64,000 nucleotides of DNA from Haladaptatus salinisoli. GTDB taxonomy: Archaea; Halobacteriota; Halobacteria; Halobacteriales; Haladaptataceae. Where the stretch lies: positions 186,001 through 250,000 of the forward strand of contig NZ_CP085328.1 in NCBI RefSeq assembly GCF_020614375.1, written 5' to 3'. The notes beneath the pieces were generated by a model that was not told where the DNA came from, ran no database searches, and saw nothing but the letters and a program-made list of their open reading frames with translations. The number at the start of each line of letters is the position of its first letter. The stretch's first letter is position 1. Below are positions 8,062 through 17,028 of this stretch, piece by piece. Position numbers and translations under genes: made by a program.

Positions 8062-8496
8062 TCACAACCTATTTATGAATACTCCAACTCCGTATGTTAT
8101 TGCTCCCCCAACAACCGCTACCATCGCTGCAGAGGGGATTCCTCCAACGAGAAATCCGATAAGTCCTTCAGCATCCACAGGACAGTACAAGTTGGTAGGT
8201 ATTTTTATACCTGCGGCAGCAGGTTGTATAGAACAAGTCGACAGAAAGTGAGGATATGACACTGAAAATATGAGTACCATATTGACCAGCCATCCACGAT
8301 TTATAGACGAATGAATGACTCCCAGAAAAACACTAACCACCAGGAGAGTATGTACTTGCAAATCTTCCGAAAACGGAGGTACTGACAAGAGTATGTCTGT
8401 CGCCATAAGTAAAAACAACACTCCTGCAGCTCCGAAGTGAAGCGCCGAAACTCGATAATTTCGACCGACGGCACCATTTGTATTGCTTATCGACAC
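8062..8496 (-). CDS. Hypothetical membrane protein, 144 aa
   Basis: Four hydrophobic segments are seen: VSALHFGAAGVLFLLMATDILL, TLLVVSVFLGVIHSSI, WLVNMVLIFSVSYPHF and IGFLVGGIPSAAMVAVVGGAITYGVGVF. A Cys/Pro-containing loop sits between helices 3 and 4. The N-terminus (SNTNGAVGRNYR) is polar and no signal peptide is evident. The base composition is AT-richer than the flanks. No family is recognised; the protein is probably a small integral membrane protein in the cytoplasmic membrane. Confidence 0.55.
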   Translation of the reverse strand: MSISNTNGAVGRNYRVSALHFGAAGVLFLLMATDILLSVPPFSEDLQVHTLLVVSVFLGVIHSSINRGWLVNMVLIFSVSYPHFLSTCSIQPAAAGIKIPTNLYCPVDAEGLIGFLVGGIPSAAMVAVVGGAITYGVGVFINRL

Positions 8497-9008
8497 ATTC
8501 CGACGATTCCACGGAAGATGGCATATCCTTTCTGCCCAAGTCGCTCTGTCGCAAACTTGCAGTATTTGAAGATTGTATACCGAACGGAGAGCGTGAATGG
8601 CTCAAGTTAACACTCCATCATTCAGTGATAAATTCGCGCCGTGTATCATTTAGCGGTTCACCACGTTGGCAAGACTCTATCACAAACGGCGTGCTGATCC
8701 AGTCGCTCAACCCACGACCGCAGTTCCTCACGAACTGCTTTCGGAGCGTCCAGTATTCTCGATGACGACCGATCCGATCACACTAGAAAAGCGACCGTCT
8801 GACGAGGAGCATGGTCGTGTATCTCACAATTTCGAAGGATTTTATTTTTCACCAAATCCGTTGTTCCCAATGTTCCACTTTGAGCGTGGTTTTGATCTCA
8901 GCAGGAGATTCCCTGCAAAAAGTCATTTCGTCGCTAACCGCCAGTGCTCTTTTTGACCCTGTGTAATCATCCCAACCACTTATTATGGCATCTCTATATA
9001 GAATTTAT
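8497..9008. other. Gap with a possible minus-strand gene remnant
   Basis: Most of the interval looks non-coding. On the minus strand, 8652-8763 reads ILDAPKAVREELRSWVERLDQ then HAVCDRVLPTW and a stop. This short acidic-helical piece could be the C-terminus of a lost gene, but it has no start and no recognisable family. A TATA-like element at 8978-8985 belongs to the next gene. Confidence 0.3.
8978..8985 (+). promoter_or_regulatory. TATA-like element deciding the start at 9009
   Basis: ACTTATTA lies 27-30 nt before ATG 9009, the normal haloarchaeal spacing for a leaderless message. The alternative in-frame ATG at 8985 overlaps this element and would leave no room for a promoter. Confidence 0.5.
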
Positions 9009-9860
9009 ATGACGCACAATGAGCGTCGCGATCGGACAACTATCCTCTCTAATCCTAAAATTCAGGAAATACTAGCCGTTCTTGAAGGTGTATCACGACC
9101 TCTCCACGTGGACGAACTGGCCGAATGGCTGGTGAAACAAAACGAGACTGTGATGAGCTCCGACGAGTATGAGCATCACTTTAAACGAGAACGGATTACT
9201 TTACATCATAACCATCTTCCAAAACTTGCCGACAACGAGTTCATCGACTACAACCGAGAGACAAACACCATTACAGTGCTGAACGATACCACGGCTAATA
9301 TTGACTGGTTTGAAGGAGATATGTTTGAGGAGTTGCTAGCGAGGTTCCTAACTGATCGGCAATCTGATGGGAATCCAATTGGGATTCTCGAAGGTCGTCA
9401 GACAATAATCGAATATGGGAGACAACTTGCTGACGAGGCGGAAGAAGAACTATTTTGCATGTATGTCAGCACTGATTTGCTCGAAGAGAAGTGTCTCTGT
9501 CACGCAGAAGATGCCATTGCCCGAGACGTGGAGATATACTTGGGTTCACGAAATCCTGATGTCCGCGATCTCACCCGCAAACACCTACCAGAAGCCACTT
9601 TCTGGGAACCCCAGCGCGGGTGGTTAAATGCGCCATTAGGGTACCCAAAGGTCGGTCGGCTGGTTCTCGTCGACCGCCAAAAAGTCATGCTCGCTATTTT
9701 AGACGAACCGAATTCCAATGCCAGGTACCCCGAGGAGACGGCGATGGTAGGGGAAGGCGAGGAAAACCCATTGGTTGTCCTCACTCGGGAGCTGCTCGGA
9801 CCACGGCTCAATCATCTTGACTATCAAAGTGCAGATTCCCAAAAGGAACTCTACTCATAG
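9009..9860 (+). CDS. DUF7344 winged helix fused to a TrmB/PLD-like sensor domain
   Basis: The product is 283 residues. Residues about 15-95 form a DUF7344-like winged helix (ILAVLEGVSRPLHVDELAEWLV..HHFKRERITLHHNHLPKLADNEFIDY). Residues about 125-265 form a second domain (GILEGRQTIIEYGRQLADEAEEELFCMYVSTDLL.., RDVEIYLGSRNPDVRDLTRKH.., RLVLVDRQKVMLAILDE). That domain resembles the phospholipase-D-like C-terminal sensor region of TrmB-type and haloarchaeal regulators. It lacks HKD motifs, so a binding role is more likely than catalysis. The gene is followed 2 nt later by a HalOD1 gene, so the two are almost certainly co-transcribed and functionally linked. Confidence 0.7.
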   Translation: MTHNERRDRTTILSNPKIQEILAVLEGVSRPLHVDELAEWLVKQNETVMSSDEYEHHFKRERITLHHNHLPKLADNEFIDYNRETNTITVLNDTTANIDWFEGDMFEELLARFLTDRQSDGNPIGILEGRQTIIEYGRQLADEAEEELFCMYVSTDLLEEKCLCHAEDAIARDVEIYLGSRNPDVRDLTRKHLPEATFWEPQRGWLNAPLGYPKVGRLVLVDRQKVMLAILDEPNSNARYPEETAMVGEGEENPLVVLTRELLGPRLNHLDYQSADSQKELYS

Positions 9861-9862
9861 CA

Positions 9863-10165
9863 ATGACAGACTCGTCACCTGACGAACCGGGTAACGGGAT
9901 TGCCCACCAAGCCCCTGAGGTCACCTACGAAATTGGGGCAGATGAACTACCGAGTGAAGCCGTCGTTCGAGCAACTACCGCTCTCACGAATACACCGGTG
10001 ATCGAACTCGACCCACTCTACGACGTGGTAGATCCTGTGCATCTTGATGGCGTTTTTCGCGAATCAAACAGCCGAACGATTCACGAAGAGAAATCGGTGA
10101 CGTTTCGCTTCAACGAGTGCCTCATTTCTGTGACAAGATCCACGGCGTTCTACGCGGCTGGGTAG
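9863..10165 (+). CDS. HalOD1 output-domain protein
   Basis: The product is 100 residues. The HalOD1 blocks are EIGADELPSEAVVRATTALTN, VIELDPLYDVVDPVHLDGVF and VTFRFNECLISVTRSTAFYAA. The final beta hairpin of the domain is atypical: the usual YHV-x-V is replaced by CLISVT, and the protein ends early. The ATG begins 2 nt after the stop of the DUF7344/PLD-like regulator, giving tight operon spacing. Confidence 0.75.
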   Translation: MTDSSPDEPGNGIAHQAPEVTYEIGADELPSEAVVRATTALTNTPVIELDPLYDVVDPVHLDGVFRESNSRTIHEEKSVTFRFNECLISVTRSTAFYAAG

Positions 10166-10503
10166 ACCACCGTCACTCATACGAAGCTTGTGGAGCCGAC
10201 GCTCCCAACGACCGTGCCGACGAGTATGGACAAATAGGGTCTCGCTGAGGTGGAGTTCACGTTCGAGGCGCTCTCACCCTCGTCTACCGTCCACGGACGA
10301 TCGTCATCGCTGAGTCCCTCTCGCGCCAGCAATAGCCACGCAATGAGTGGATTGGTAGTCGTAATGGGAGTCACAGTACTCGTACTACTGAATACGCCAG
10401 TATTCCAGCGAGAAAGCCGATTGATGGGATGGTGCGTAGTTAGTAGAGCTTACTAACGTCTGGTAGCGCATGCACTCTTGGCACGCTTTCAGGCGGGAGT
10501 TTT
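10166..10503. other. Gap holding palindrome copy 3
   Basis: A minus-strand frame (10177-10374) has some hydrophobic character (NPLIAWLLL, LSILVGTVVGSVG), but it lacks a promoter and a family match and is not called. The interval carries the palindrome at 10439-10457 and ends at the IS target duplication. Confidence 0.4.
10439..10457 (+). promoter_or_regulatory. Palindrome GTTAGTA-N5-TACTAAC, copy 3
   Basis: Both 7-bp half-sites are perfect, with spacer GAGCT. The palindrome lies between a HalOD1 gene and the left end of the IS at 10512. Unlike copies 1 and 4, the flanks share no further similarity, so the palindrome itself is the conserved unit. Confidence 0.6.
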
Positions 10504-10693
10504 GAAAGAATGGCCTTGTTTAGACGTGGAGCAACGGCCCATTTATTTCGTCAAGGACACCTCAAATCAGTTGTTCAGTTGAAGTGCGTATTTAACGACT
10601 CAGCAATTCCTTCGAGAAGAATACGTAGACAGAAATACCGCCGAGTGTATCCGCAGTAACTATTATGGCCTGTCCGACTCTCTCCGCATACGA

Positions 10694-10906
10694 ATGTCCT
10701 CACCGAAACGGTGTCCCGACTGTGGCGTCGAACTAGAAGCACTCAAAATAAAGACAGCAGAGGGGCACTTCCTCCGTATAGAAACCGACGAACCATTAGA
10801 GGGCATATGGGGGAAACTTGGCTCAAAAGAGGTACTCAAACCAACCGCACACGTCTGCCCGGAGTGCGGGCTCACCCGCCTCTACACAAAACAAGAACCA
10901 AACTAA
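10694..10906 (+). CDS. Zinc-ribbon protein, IS passenger
   Basis: The product is 70 residues with two CPxCG knuckles: CPDCG at residues 7-11 and CPECG near residue 56, a classic zinc ribbon. Between them is a strand-rich segment (HFLRIETDEPLEGIWGKLGSKEVLKP). It lies inside the inverted repeats of the IS, convergent with the transposase gene, 55 nt beyond its 3' end. The sequence has no transposase motif. It may be a captured host gene or an accessory IS factor. The assignment to the element rests on the positions of the terminal repeats. Confidence 0.7.
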   Translation: MSSPKRCPDCGVELEALKIKTAEGHFLRIETDEPLEGIWGKLGSKEVLKPTAHVCPECGLTRLYTKQEPN

Positions 10907-10961
10907 CACACAGAGGCCTCAATCCGACAACTATACAATATATCCTCAGTCCTGACCGACG

Positions 10962-11770
10962 TTAGAGAGCAAGTTCAACATTTCTCACAGTCGCTTTCAG
11001 AACAAGTTCTCGGAACTGCCCGAACCATGTTCGAGCCCGGAGCGTGTCACTGTACCGCTGCTTGAGGCCAAAGAACACGGCCCCAATGATTGATCGCTGG
11101 TGATAGATGTCATCGTCATGGCGAGCGTTGTGTGCCATATCAAGCGGAGAGAACTCCCGGTGTTTGATCACTGGTCGAACGTCGGCCTCCCGAAGTTCTT
11201 CACGCAGGCCGTCCCAGTCATACCCTTTGTCAGCGATAATAATCTCTAATCGGTTGAGATTCCGCGTGATACTTGCCACCCGACGTGGGTATCGTGCGGC
11301 TGCTTCGTCGAACAGTGAATGTCTAAGACAGTGCTGGTTTCGCAGTCTACCAACACTGTCGTCTTGACCGATCTGCAGGTGTAGTCTGTCCGGTTTGCGT
11401 AGTGACGGCTGGCCGAGTGGCGGTCGAAGCCAGTTGCATCAATAGCCGGCACGTCTCCGACATCGTAAAGATCAGCGGAGAGCCGCAGGAGGGTTCGCCA
11501 GACCGCCATCTTGAGCTGCTGTTTCCATGCGCAGACGGTCGTGAAGTCCGGCAGCTCGCTCTGTGCAAGATTCAGTTTCTCGACGATGTCGTGCATCTCG
11601 TGAAGGACGTCGAGGAGCCGTCGATATGGAACGTCAAGGTATTCGCGGAGTCCGTGGATCACAACGATGACCCAGTCAGCGTAGCCGCCGTCACCCTTCT
11701 TGACTACTGGTGTTGGATCGCCAGAGATCGAGCGTTTTGCCAGTGTTATGAGGCGATTTGTGAAGCGCAA
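10962..11770 (-). pseudogene. IS5/ISH1-like transposase, one frameshift
   Basis: Two minus-strand frames together encode one DDE transposase of about 270 residues. The upstream frame (11246-11770) covers the N-terminal region, the first catalytic Asp (AIDATGFDRHSASRHY) and TTVLVDCETSTVLDIH. The downstream frame (10962-11279) covers the second Asp (IIADKGYDWDGLREEL) and the C-terminal RSIIGAVFFGLKQRY..RTWFGQFRELVLK segment with its YREK-type Glu region. The join is at about 11275, in HVGWQV then SRG instead of LTRN. A single missing base there explains both frames. The element could move only if a transposase is supplied in trans. Confidence 0.8.
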
Positions 11771-11965
11771 GAGACGAGAGGGAACACTACTTCGGTCTGA
11801 CGCAGAGGTCAGTTAGTTCATCGGAGTGAGTCGTTCTCTACAGCGTCTAAACAAGGCAGAAAGAATGATTTGATATGTTAGCGGTTCTGTTGAAATCCTA
11901 ACCAGCTGATCGGATTGCATTGCTACCTACAGAGGGTAGGTTCAGCAACCAATAGTCGCTCTGTG

Positions 11966-12178
11966 TTACTCGGGCGACCACTCGCAGGTGGCGCCGTATG
12001 TTAGTTCGTTCTTGTCGATATACGCTGACAGGCACGCGTAGTTGCAGAAGTAGTAGGGTGAGCCGCAGTCGGCGGTACAGTCGCGTACACAGATGGGGTC
12101 GTGGTCAAAAATACGCGAGCCACAGTACGCACATGGTTCGTCCGTGTCGGGGGTTTCAACGGTTGTCGCCATATCCAT
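11966..12178 (-). CDS. Small CPxCG-type zinc-finger protein
   Basis: The product is about 70 residues. It has CAYCG, CVRDCTADCG and CNYAC, giving at least six cysteines spaced for one or two zinc sites, followed by the acidic tail ELTYGATCEWSPE. The frame continues upstream to 12277, but that part is not halophilic in composition. ATG 12178 (MDMATTVETPD) or 12172 is the likely start. Small zinc fingers of this size are abundant in haloarchaea and several affect gene regulation. The specific role here is unknown. Confidence 0.65.
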   Translation of the reverse strand: MDMATTVETPDTDEPCAYCGSRIFDHDPICVRDCTADCGSPYYFCNYACLSAYIDKNELTYGATCEWSPE

Positions 12179-12334
12179 AATTCTTGGTGGAACAGCCAAA
12201 GCGTTCCGACCGTCCACTACTACAACTCCTCGTGACAGTCTAAGTTCGACTGAAGACAACAATCTTGATGACCACATGCTGTGTATGCAACACCCTCAGA
12301 AACCGATCGCCGCATGAGGGTTCAACAAACTCAT

Positions 12335-12353
12335 GTTAGCATGAAATACTAAC
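12335..12353 (+). promoter_or_regulatory. Palindrome copy 2, one mismatch
   Basis: GTTAGCA-TGAAA-TACTAAC differs from the other copies at one position of the left half-site. It lies 157 bp upstream of the minus-strand zinc-finger gene starting at 12178, with the spacing unchanged at 5 nt. Confidence 0.5.
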
Positions 12354-12532
12354 TAACATAGCAGCGTTTCAGTTGGAGGATGAGCAGCACCACGAACTCA
12401 ACGATACAGCAGCAGTCGCGAGAATCTTCCTCATAACTTTCCGTTATCGCGAGAACCACTTAAACGACCCCGAACCACCATACCCCCAGGAAATGAGAAA
12501 GGAAGGCAGAATACGTCAGTACGGGGCCAATG

Positions 12533-12741
12533 CTACTCGCCGTCAGCGTCGGCGAGCACTCGCACGAGCCACTCGTCGGGTGCCAGCGGGGCGAGATCGC
12601 CATCCTCGCGTAACTACGATTCGTCCGGCAATCTCGTGGCCGCACGGCGTGAGCACGACCGACGACGGCCCACGGATCGCCGTCGCCAGCACCTCGCGGC
12701 CACATCTCGGGCAGCGGTCGGGCTTTCCGTGAGCGTTCGCT
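12533..12741 (-). pseudogene. Zinc-finger protein (CPRCG / PCGHE type), frameshifted
   Basis: The minus strand reads NAHGKPDRCPRCGREVLAT, then GPSSVVLTPCGHEIAGRIVVT, after which the frame goes wrong. In the next frame it continues EDGDLAPLAPDEWLVRVLADADGE and stops at 12533-12535. One missing base in ACGCGAGGA (about 12607) accounts for the break. No ATG remains at the expected start. The C-terminal block recurs in the SWIM chimera at 30158. Confidence 0.6.
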
Positions 12742-12846
12742 GGGCGGTGCTATCTGAGAATATGAATTGGCGTGCCATGGATAATACTACATCAGCGGTT
12801 CTGGTTCAACTGTCGACGTAGTCTGAGTGAGCCAGCGTTTATCTCG

Positions 12847-13401
12847 CTATGAGTTCTTCTTTTCTAGTCGTTTGATGTCCCGAGCAACGTCAGACAAATC
12901 GTTGTTGAACTGGTGTCCACCAGTATCATACTTGCGAATAGTTGCCTGCGGAAGTTTTTCCGCGTATAGCGCGAGGTGGGAAAACGGTACTATTTCATCG
13001 TCTCGGCTGTGGTAAAAAAACAGAGGTAGTTCACTTGGGAGCTTTGACGCAACGTTTTCCTCCAACTCATACTCGCTGACTTGCCACCCTTCGGCATTCC
13101 AGAACGGTACTGCGATAAGGAATAGACCAGCGATAGGCACGTCTATCTTCTCCTCGGAAAGACATTTTAACAGAATCGAACCGCCCAAAGAGTGTCCGAG
13201 AAGAATCACCTCATCATCCAATGCAGCAAGTTCCGTTACGATCTGTTGTTTCCATGCCTCGTATTCGAGATTATCTTCATCTGGCATCTGTGGATACTGC
13301 ACCTCGTATGCAGCCCCCAATACATCCTGTAGATCCACTGCTAGTTTTTCATCTTCTTCGTATCCCCCAGCACCATGAATGAACAGCACTTGGTGATCCA
13401 T
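12847..13401 (-). CDS. Alpha/beta hydrolase, RBBP9/YdeN-like
   Basis: The product is 184 residues from ATG 13401 (MDHQVLFIHGAGG). The alpha/beta-hydrolase landmarks are the oxyanion strand VLFIHGAGG, the nucleophile elbow GHSLGGS (Ser about residue 78), an acidic residue in SRDDEIVPF and the terminal His in DTGGHQF. The short length with no cap domain fits the RBBP9/YdeN serine hydrolases. The frame is open upstream to 13548, but that part has poor composition. The substrate is unknown and the neighbours are unrelated. Confidence 0.8.
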   Translation of the reverse strand: MDHQVLFIHGAGGYEEDEKLAVDLQDVLGAAYEVQYPQMPDEDNLEYEAWKQQIVTELAALDDEVILLGHSLGGSILLKCLSEEKIDVPIAGLFLIAVPFWNAEGWQVSEYELEENVASKLPSELPLFFYHSRDDEIVPFSHLALYAEKLPQATIRKYDTGGHQFNNDLSDVARDIKRLEKKNS

Positions 13402-13569
13402 AGCGTTCCTCTCTATGGGTATCTGTTCCACTCTAATCGTCTTAGGTGCGCTGGGCGACGAACATGGACTAGCTCTCGTCTGTGACGGATAGCCAATCAT
13501 TGCCAGCATGGGATTCTGGTCACGTTGTATTACACGCCGAAGTAGCAATAAAAAGGGCTGAAGCGGTGG

Positions 13570-13913
13570 TTAATTCGGTAGTTCTTTCTGTCCCGTTTTC
13601 ACGCATGGCCAGCACGGGAAACCACGAGGCCCTCACAGTCGCAGTCTTCTGGTTCGGTATCGTTTTCGTTCTCGGACGGGAAGGCGTCGAGCGTCCCATC
13701 GTCGGTTGCGTGTTCGACGGCAGCCATGTGTTTGCAGAACGCGTTGCGGTGAATATGGTGTAGGCAGGTGCAAGCCATCGCGTTATCAGTCACGTCGTCA
13801 CGCTGGACGACGTATTGATGCTCAGTGGGGTTGTCGTGGCTCTCGGTGGTGACGTCAATGAGTCCGGGGGCATCGACGTCGAAGGAAAGTTGTTTCGCGT
13901 TGACCTGTTCCAA
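13570..13913 (-). pseudogene. SWIM zinc-finger protein (copy B), C-terminal frameshift
   Basis: The frame opens at 13913 (MEQVNAKQLSFDVDAPGLIDV..) and carries an intact SWIM motif (CTCLHHIHRNAFCKH). It then changes frame near 13623: as written it ends CDCEGLVVSRAGHA at 13599. Restoring one base gives the family tail LSGFPCWPCVKTGQKELPN with a stop at 13570-13572. The SWIM module itself could still be made, so this copy may be partly functional, but the second Cys cluster is lost. Confidence 0.65.
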
Positions 13914-14089
13914 TGGATCAGCGCAGCAATATCTAATTCACGTTTGCCCAAAGAAGTCGAAACTGTATCGCTTATATTTGACCCTCGATACCGGCATGAT
14001 CGATACCTGCTGCTGTGCCGTTTCCTTTCGCAACCGCATGTGGATCGAGTGAACGCGAAGTTGTAAAATTTGGGATGGTATGAGTTTTG

Positions 14090-15040
14090 CTACGCGAACT
14101 CCGATACAACCTCCTGCTGGAAGAATTCGATAGCCTCCTCCTGATTCGCCCCGGTTTGTTGCAGGTAGATGTGATCGAACCCCGCGTCGAGGTACTTCTG
14201 GATTCGTTCGATGTACGGTTGTGGGTCGGGCCCGGTAACGACGGCGTCCTCGATATCCTCCGGGGTGACTGATTGGAGGGCATCCTCGAAGTGCTTCGGA
14301 GTCGGTAACTCTTGTCCTCCACCTTTGAAACCCGCATTTGGCCACCATTCGTGGGCGTTATTTCGCGCTTGCTCGTCGGTTTCAGCATACGATACCATCA
14401 TCCCTCCGTATCGTGGGCCGTCTCCCCCGCCCTTCTCGAATTGGTTTACTAGCTCACCGTCGGGCGACGTGGCAATGAATCCGTCGCCGAGGCGCCCCGC
14501 CGCCTTCGCAGCGCGAGGGCCCAGTCCGGACACGTGTATCGGTGGAAGTTCCTCGGGAAGCGTGAACAACTGCGCGTTTTCCACGGTATAATGCTCGCCG
14601 TGATGGGTGAGCATCTCGCCGGTCCAAAGAGCTCGTATCACCTCCAACGCTTCTTCGAGCATGTCGAGGCGAACGCTGAAGGGTGGCCACGGGTCACCCA
14701 GGATATGTTCGTTGAGCCGTTCGCCCGTGCCGACGCCAAAGAAGAATCGACCGTCCATTTGCACCTGTGCCGTGGCCGCAGCCTGCGCAGCAATTGCAGG
14801 ATGCGTTCGAATCGTCGGACAGGTAACCGACGTACCGAGTTCCAACTCCTCAGTTTGCTGTGCGATCGCGCCGATCGTCCCCCACACGAACGGACTGTTT
14901 CCCTGTTTTCTCGTCCACGGATGGTAGTGATCCGAGATGACGGCGAAGTCAAAGCCCGCATCTTCGGCACGACGAGCATACTCTGTTAGTTCGTTCGGGC
15001 CGTGCGTCTCACTCGCAAGGTTGAATCCAAATTTTGTCAT
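14090..15040 (-). CDS. F420-dependent LLM-class oxidoreductase (TIGR03557-like)
   Basis: The product is 316 residues, a luciferase-like TIM barrel. N-terminal MTKFGFNLASETHGPNEL and AGFDFAVISDHYHPW match the F420-binding G6PDH-like subgroup. Further landmarks are LELGTSVTCPTIRTHPAIAAQAAAT, GRFFFGVGTGERLNEHILGDPWP and the C-terminal AGFDHIYLQQTG. Enzymes of this group transfer hydride to or from coenzyme F420, which haloarchaea make. The substrate is not predictable. The gene appears monocistronic; the ATG at 15040 fits the family N-terminus. Confidence 0.9.
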   Translation of the reverse strand: MTKFGFNLASETHGPNELTEYARRAEDAGFDFAVISDHYHPWTRKQGNSPFVWGTIGAIAQQTEELELGTSVTCPTIRTHPAIAAQAAATAQVQMDGRFFFGVGTGERLNEHILGDPWPPFSVRLDMLEEALEVIRALWTGEMLTHHGEHYTVENAQLFTLPEELPPIHVSGLGPRAAKAAGRLGDGFIATSPDGELVNQFEKGGGDGPRYGGMMVSYAETDEQARNNAHEWWPNAGFKGGGQELPTPKHFEDALQSVTPEDIEDAVVTGPDPQPYIERIQKYLDAGFDHIYLQQTGANQEEAIEFFQQEVVSEFA

Positions 15041-15393
15041 GCTTTATCACCACTTTCGATTATCACGGCTGATACTCCTACTACCCTCTGTTCGAACCGA
15101 CCGAACTGTTGAATATCTCGGTCCTCGAACGCTGACTGCAACGAAACGAGATCCCAATGAAGGACGTCAGCGAAGCAATTCGCCGAGTTCATCGACGAAC
15201 CAGTTCCGATGCAGTACCATCACCTCCAGGTCACACGAATCTGTCATGCAGATCTCGACACCTAACCGTACCCCCATTTGTAAGGCACAACTGTAATAGC
15301 TATAGACGCTTTGGCTGTATTTCTGCCTTTTGATACGTTAGGTGAAACAGAGGATAAGGACACACGAGGTGAGCCAAAGGCTGTCAAGGGCTG
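15041..15393. other. Gap with one possible 36-aa minus-strand ORF
   Basis: The interval is mostly featureless. On the minus strand, 15167-15277 encodes MGVRLGVEICMTDSCDLEVM with a helical acidic end (NWFVDELGELLR). The composition is coding-like, but there is no family or promoter support. It may be a gene remnant. Confidence 0.3.
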
Positions 15394-15741
15394 TCATGAA
15401 AAGGAGCCGTACGTGGATCGCTCTCGAAGGAATCGATCATACTGATAGTGAAGGAGTAGCCTGCGTAATAGCGGTACCTCGAATGGCATACGTTCTTTTT
15501 GTAGTCTGATGAGATAGAAACGAGAGAGCGTGGTTAGTTCGGCAGTGTCGTCGGTAACCTCGAATGGAACGTACACCCAATCGGGCGTATCGGGTTCTAA
15601 ATGTCCTTTAATCCGTTTCACGTATTCTGCGCGAGACCCCGCTCTCACGTCCGTGATCTCTGTTGGCGCAATTCCCATTGCCCCAAGTGTGCTGATCGAT
15701 TGGAGGATAGTTCGCCGGCTAGGTTGTTTATCGTTAGGCAT
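15394..15741 (-). pseudogene. Truncated Tat-exported protein, CehA/McbA-like N-terminus
   Basis: The product is 115 residues beginning with a Tat signal (QPSRRTILQSISTLGAMGIA). It is followed by GHLEPDTPDWVYVPFEV, which resembles the N-terminal beta domain of CehA/McbA-family PHP metallohydrolases. After TDDTAEL the sequence loses that pattern (LSRFYLIRLQKERMPFEVPLL) and stops, so the PHP catalytic domain is missing. A frameshift or deletion is likely. It lies at the edge of a block of Tat-exported phosphoesterases, where an intact member would fit. Confidence 0.5.
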
Positions 15742-15975
15742 TGTCTCTTCGGCGAATTTCTACGACTTTACATAGTAAATCTATATAATAGAATTTGATG
15801 GACAAAGGTATCGATACCCATCGACCTGTGGGGGTTTGACGACAATGGAACAGTCTGGAGATACCCGAATTGTTCGTGGACCGCTGTTTCTTGCATCATC
15901 ATACATCAACTAACACATGGGAAAAGAGAGAAATCGGTTCACAGATGACGTTTCGAAGCGAGCCTGATAAAGCTC

Positions 15976-17028
15976 TTAGGAAGTTTTGACATCGTATACG
16001 AACAGGTACGACGTATCGTCCTCCGGCAGGAAGTAAAACCGCAGGCCATTAGAGCGTTCTTTAACTAAAAACGGATTGCGCGTCATGACCAAGCCATCGT
16101 CCGTCCACTCCGTAACGGGGACTTGGTAGATCGGTGCCGCTGATCGAAGATCAACCAAATCAATGCCACCGAGCTTTACATCAGCCGTGTTCGGTGGCTG
16201 GTACCCAGCCATGCCAGAGCACATCGCCAATCCATCTCCGATATATTGGCAGTCCTGGTAATCGACGTAATGCTCCGGATTCTTCATTGCTCGCTCTGCC
16301 AATGGTTTGTTCTGGTTGATGACTTCCCCAGAGCCAGACAGTCTCCATCGATAGAACGTTCTGGAACCCCAGTTTAATCCGTAGAGTGACTCGGAGTCCG
16401 TATCGAAGATTACCCCGCCGATGTGGTCGGCGACGCGGAACACTGGCGTCGCTTCAAGCGTATCTGGATCGACGCGATAGATGATCGACCGGCTGTCTGG
16501 CCGATATTCTGCGACGGGCACCCACAAATACTCCCCATCGAAATCGATACCACCGGGGTGGTAGATTGCCCCATCGCCAAGTTCGATGCTATCGAGAAGT
16601 TGACCGCGGACGTCCATCTTAAATAAATGCCCGACACCACGGCCGGGATCGTCGTTATCATCGTCTCGTTTCGTGTATCGACCGGGAAGTTCGAGCACCT
16701 CGACGGACGAGAGGAAGAACTCTTCGCCAACGTTACTCATCCCCTGAGGATGATGCGTGTCGAAATTTACCTGGTGTTGGTTCAGGCGCTTCCACTCAGT
16801 TTCTCGTGAGAGCATTTTGAATTTCTTTGCGAGTGAGTTTCGAGTTGCACCTTGTCCGTGAAGTGCCGACCTTCCGAGGTTCGACCCGGCCCGGTCATCT
16901 GTTCCCGCCGATACGGTGCCACTACCGAGAGCGAGCGATCCAAGTCCGAAAACCGAAAGATACGTTCGTCGACTCGTCCCGTTTGCCGTCGATGTCTTGA
17001 ACTGGCCGTAGTCGTTAGATTCTCGCAT
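15976..17028 (-). CDS. DUF6454-like secreted beta-propeller protein
   Basis: The product is 350 residues. It starts with a Tat signal (GTSRRTYLSVFGLGSLALGSG..VSAG), then a repetitive beta-rich body: HHPQGMSNVGEEFFLSS, GHLFKMDVRGQLLDSIEL, HPGGIDFDGEYLWVPVAEY, IYRVDPDTLE and HIGGVIFDTDSESLYGLNW. These look like propeller blades of the DUF6454 family. It is predicted to be exported folded. It sits with PhoX and two other exported phosphoesterases on the same strand. No catalytic residues can be assigned, so its link to phosphorus acquisition is contextual. Confidence 0.7.
   Translation of the reverse strand: MRESNDYGQFKTSTANGTSRRTYLSVFGLGSLALGSGTVSAGTDDRAGSNLGRSALHGQGATRNSLAKKFKMLSRETEWKRLNQHQVNFDTHHPQGMSNVGEEFFLSSVEVLELPGRYTKRDDDNDDPGRGVGHLFKMDVRGQLLDSIELGDGAIYHPGGIDFDGEYLWVPVAEYRPDSRSIIYRVDPDTLEATPVFRVADHIGGVIFDTDSESLYGLNWGSRTFYRWRLSGSGEVINQNKPLAERAMKNPEHYVDYQDCQYIGDGLAMCSGMAGYQPPNTADVKLGGIDLVDLRSAAPIYQVPVTEWTDDGLVMTRNPFLVKERSNGLRFYFLPEDDTSYLFVYDVKTS

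Larger units (their letters stand above)
10512..11858 (-). mobile_element. ISH1-like (IS5 group) insertion sequence, 1347 bp
   Basis: The ends carry matching inverted repeats: GGCCTTGTTTAGACG at 10512 and the reverse complement of CGTCTAAACAAGGCA ending at 11858. They agree except for the outermost base. An 8-bp direct repeat, GAAAGAAT, flanks the element exactly (10504-10511 and 11859-11866), as expected for ISH1-group elements. The transposase gene reads on the minus strand and is frameshifted. About 450 bp at the left end hold a separate zinc-ribbon gene, which is unusual for an IS of this size. Confidence 0.8.

Noticed and set aside
10177..10374. Minus-strand 65-aa frame with hydrophobic segments
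   Set aside because: It has no promoter, no family and no halophilic bias, and it lies in a repeat-bearing spacer next to an IS. Not enough support.
12373..12732. Plus-strand 119-aa frame
   Set aside because: It is basic and Arg-rich and lies opposite the zinc-finger pseudogene at 12533, whose minus-strand reading makes better sense.
13972..14388. 138-aa minus-strand frame beside the LLM oxidoreductase gene
   Set aside because: It overlaps the C-terminal half of the F420-dependent enzyme in another frame and is highly basic (RSTSRMPSNQSPRRISRT..). It is a shadow.
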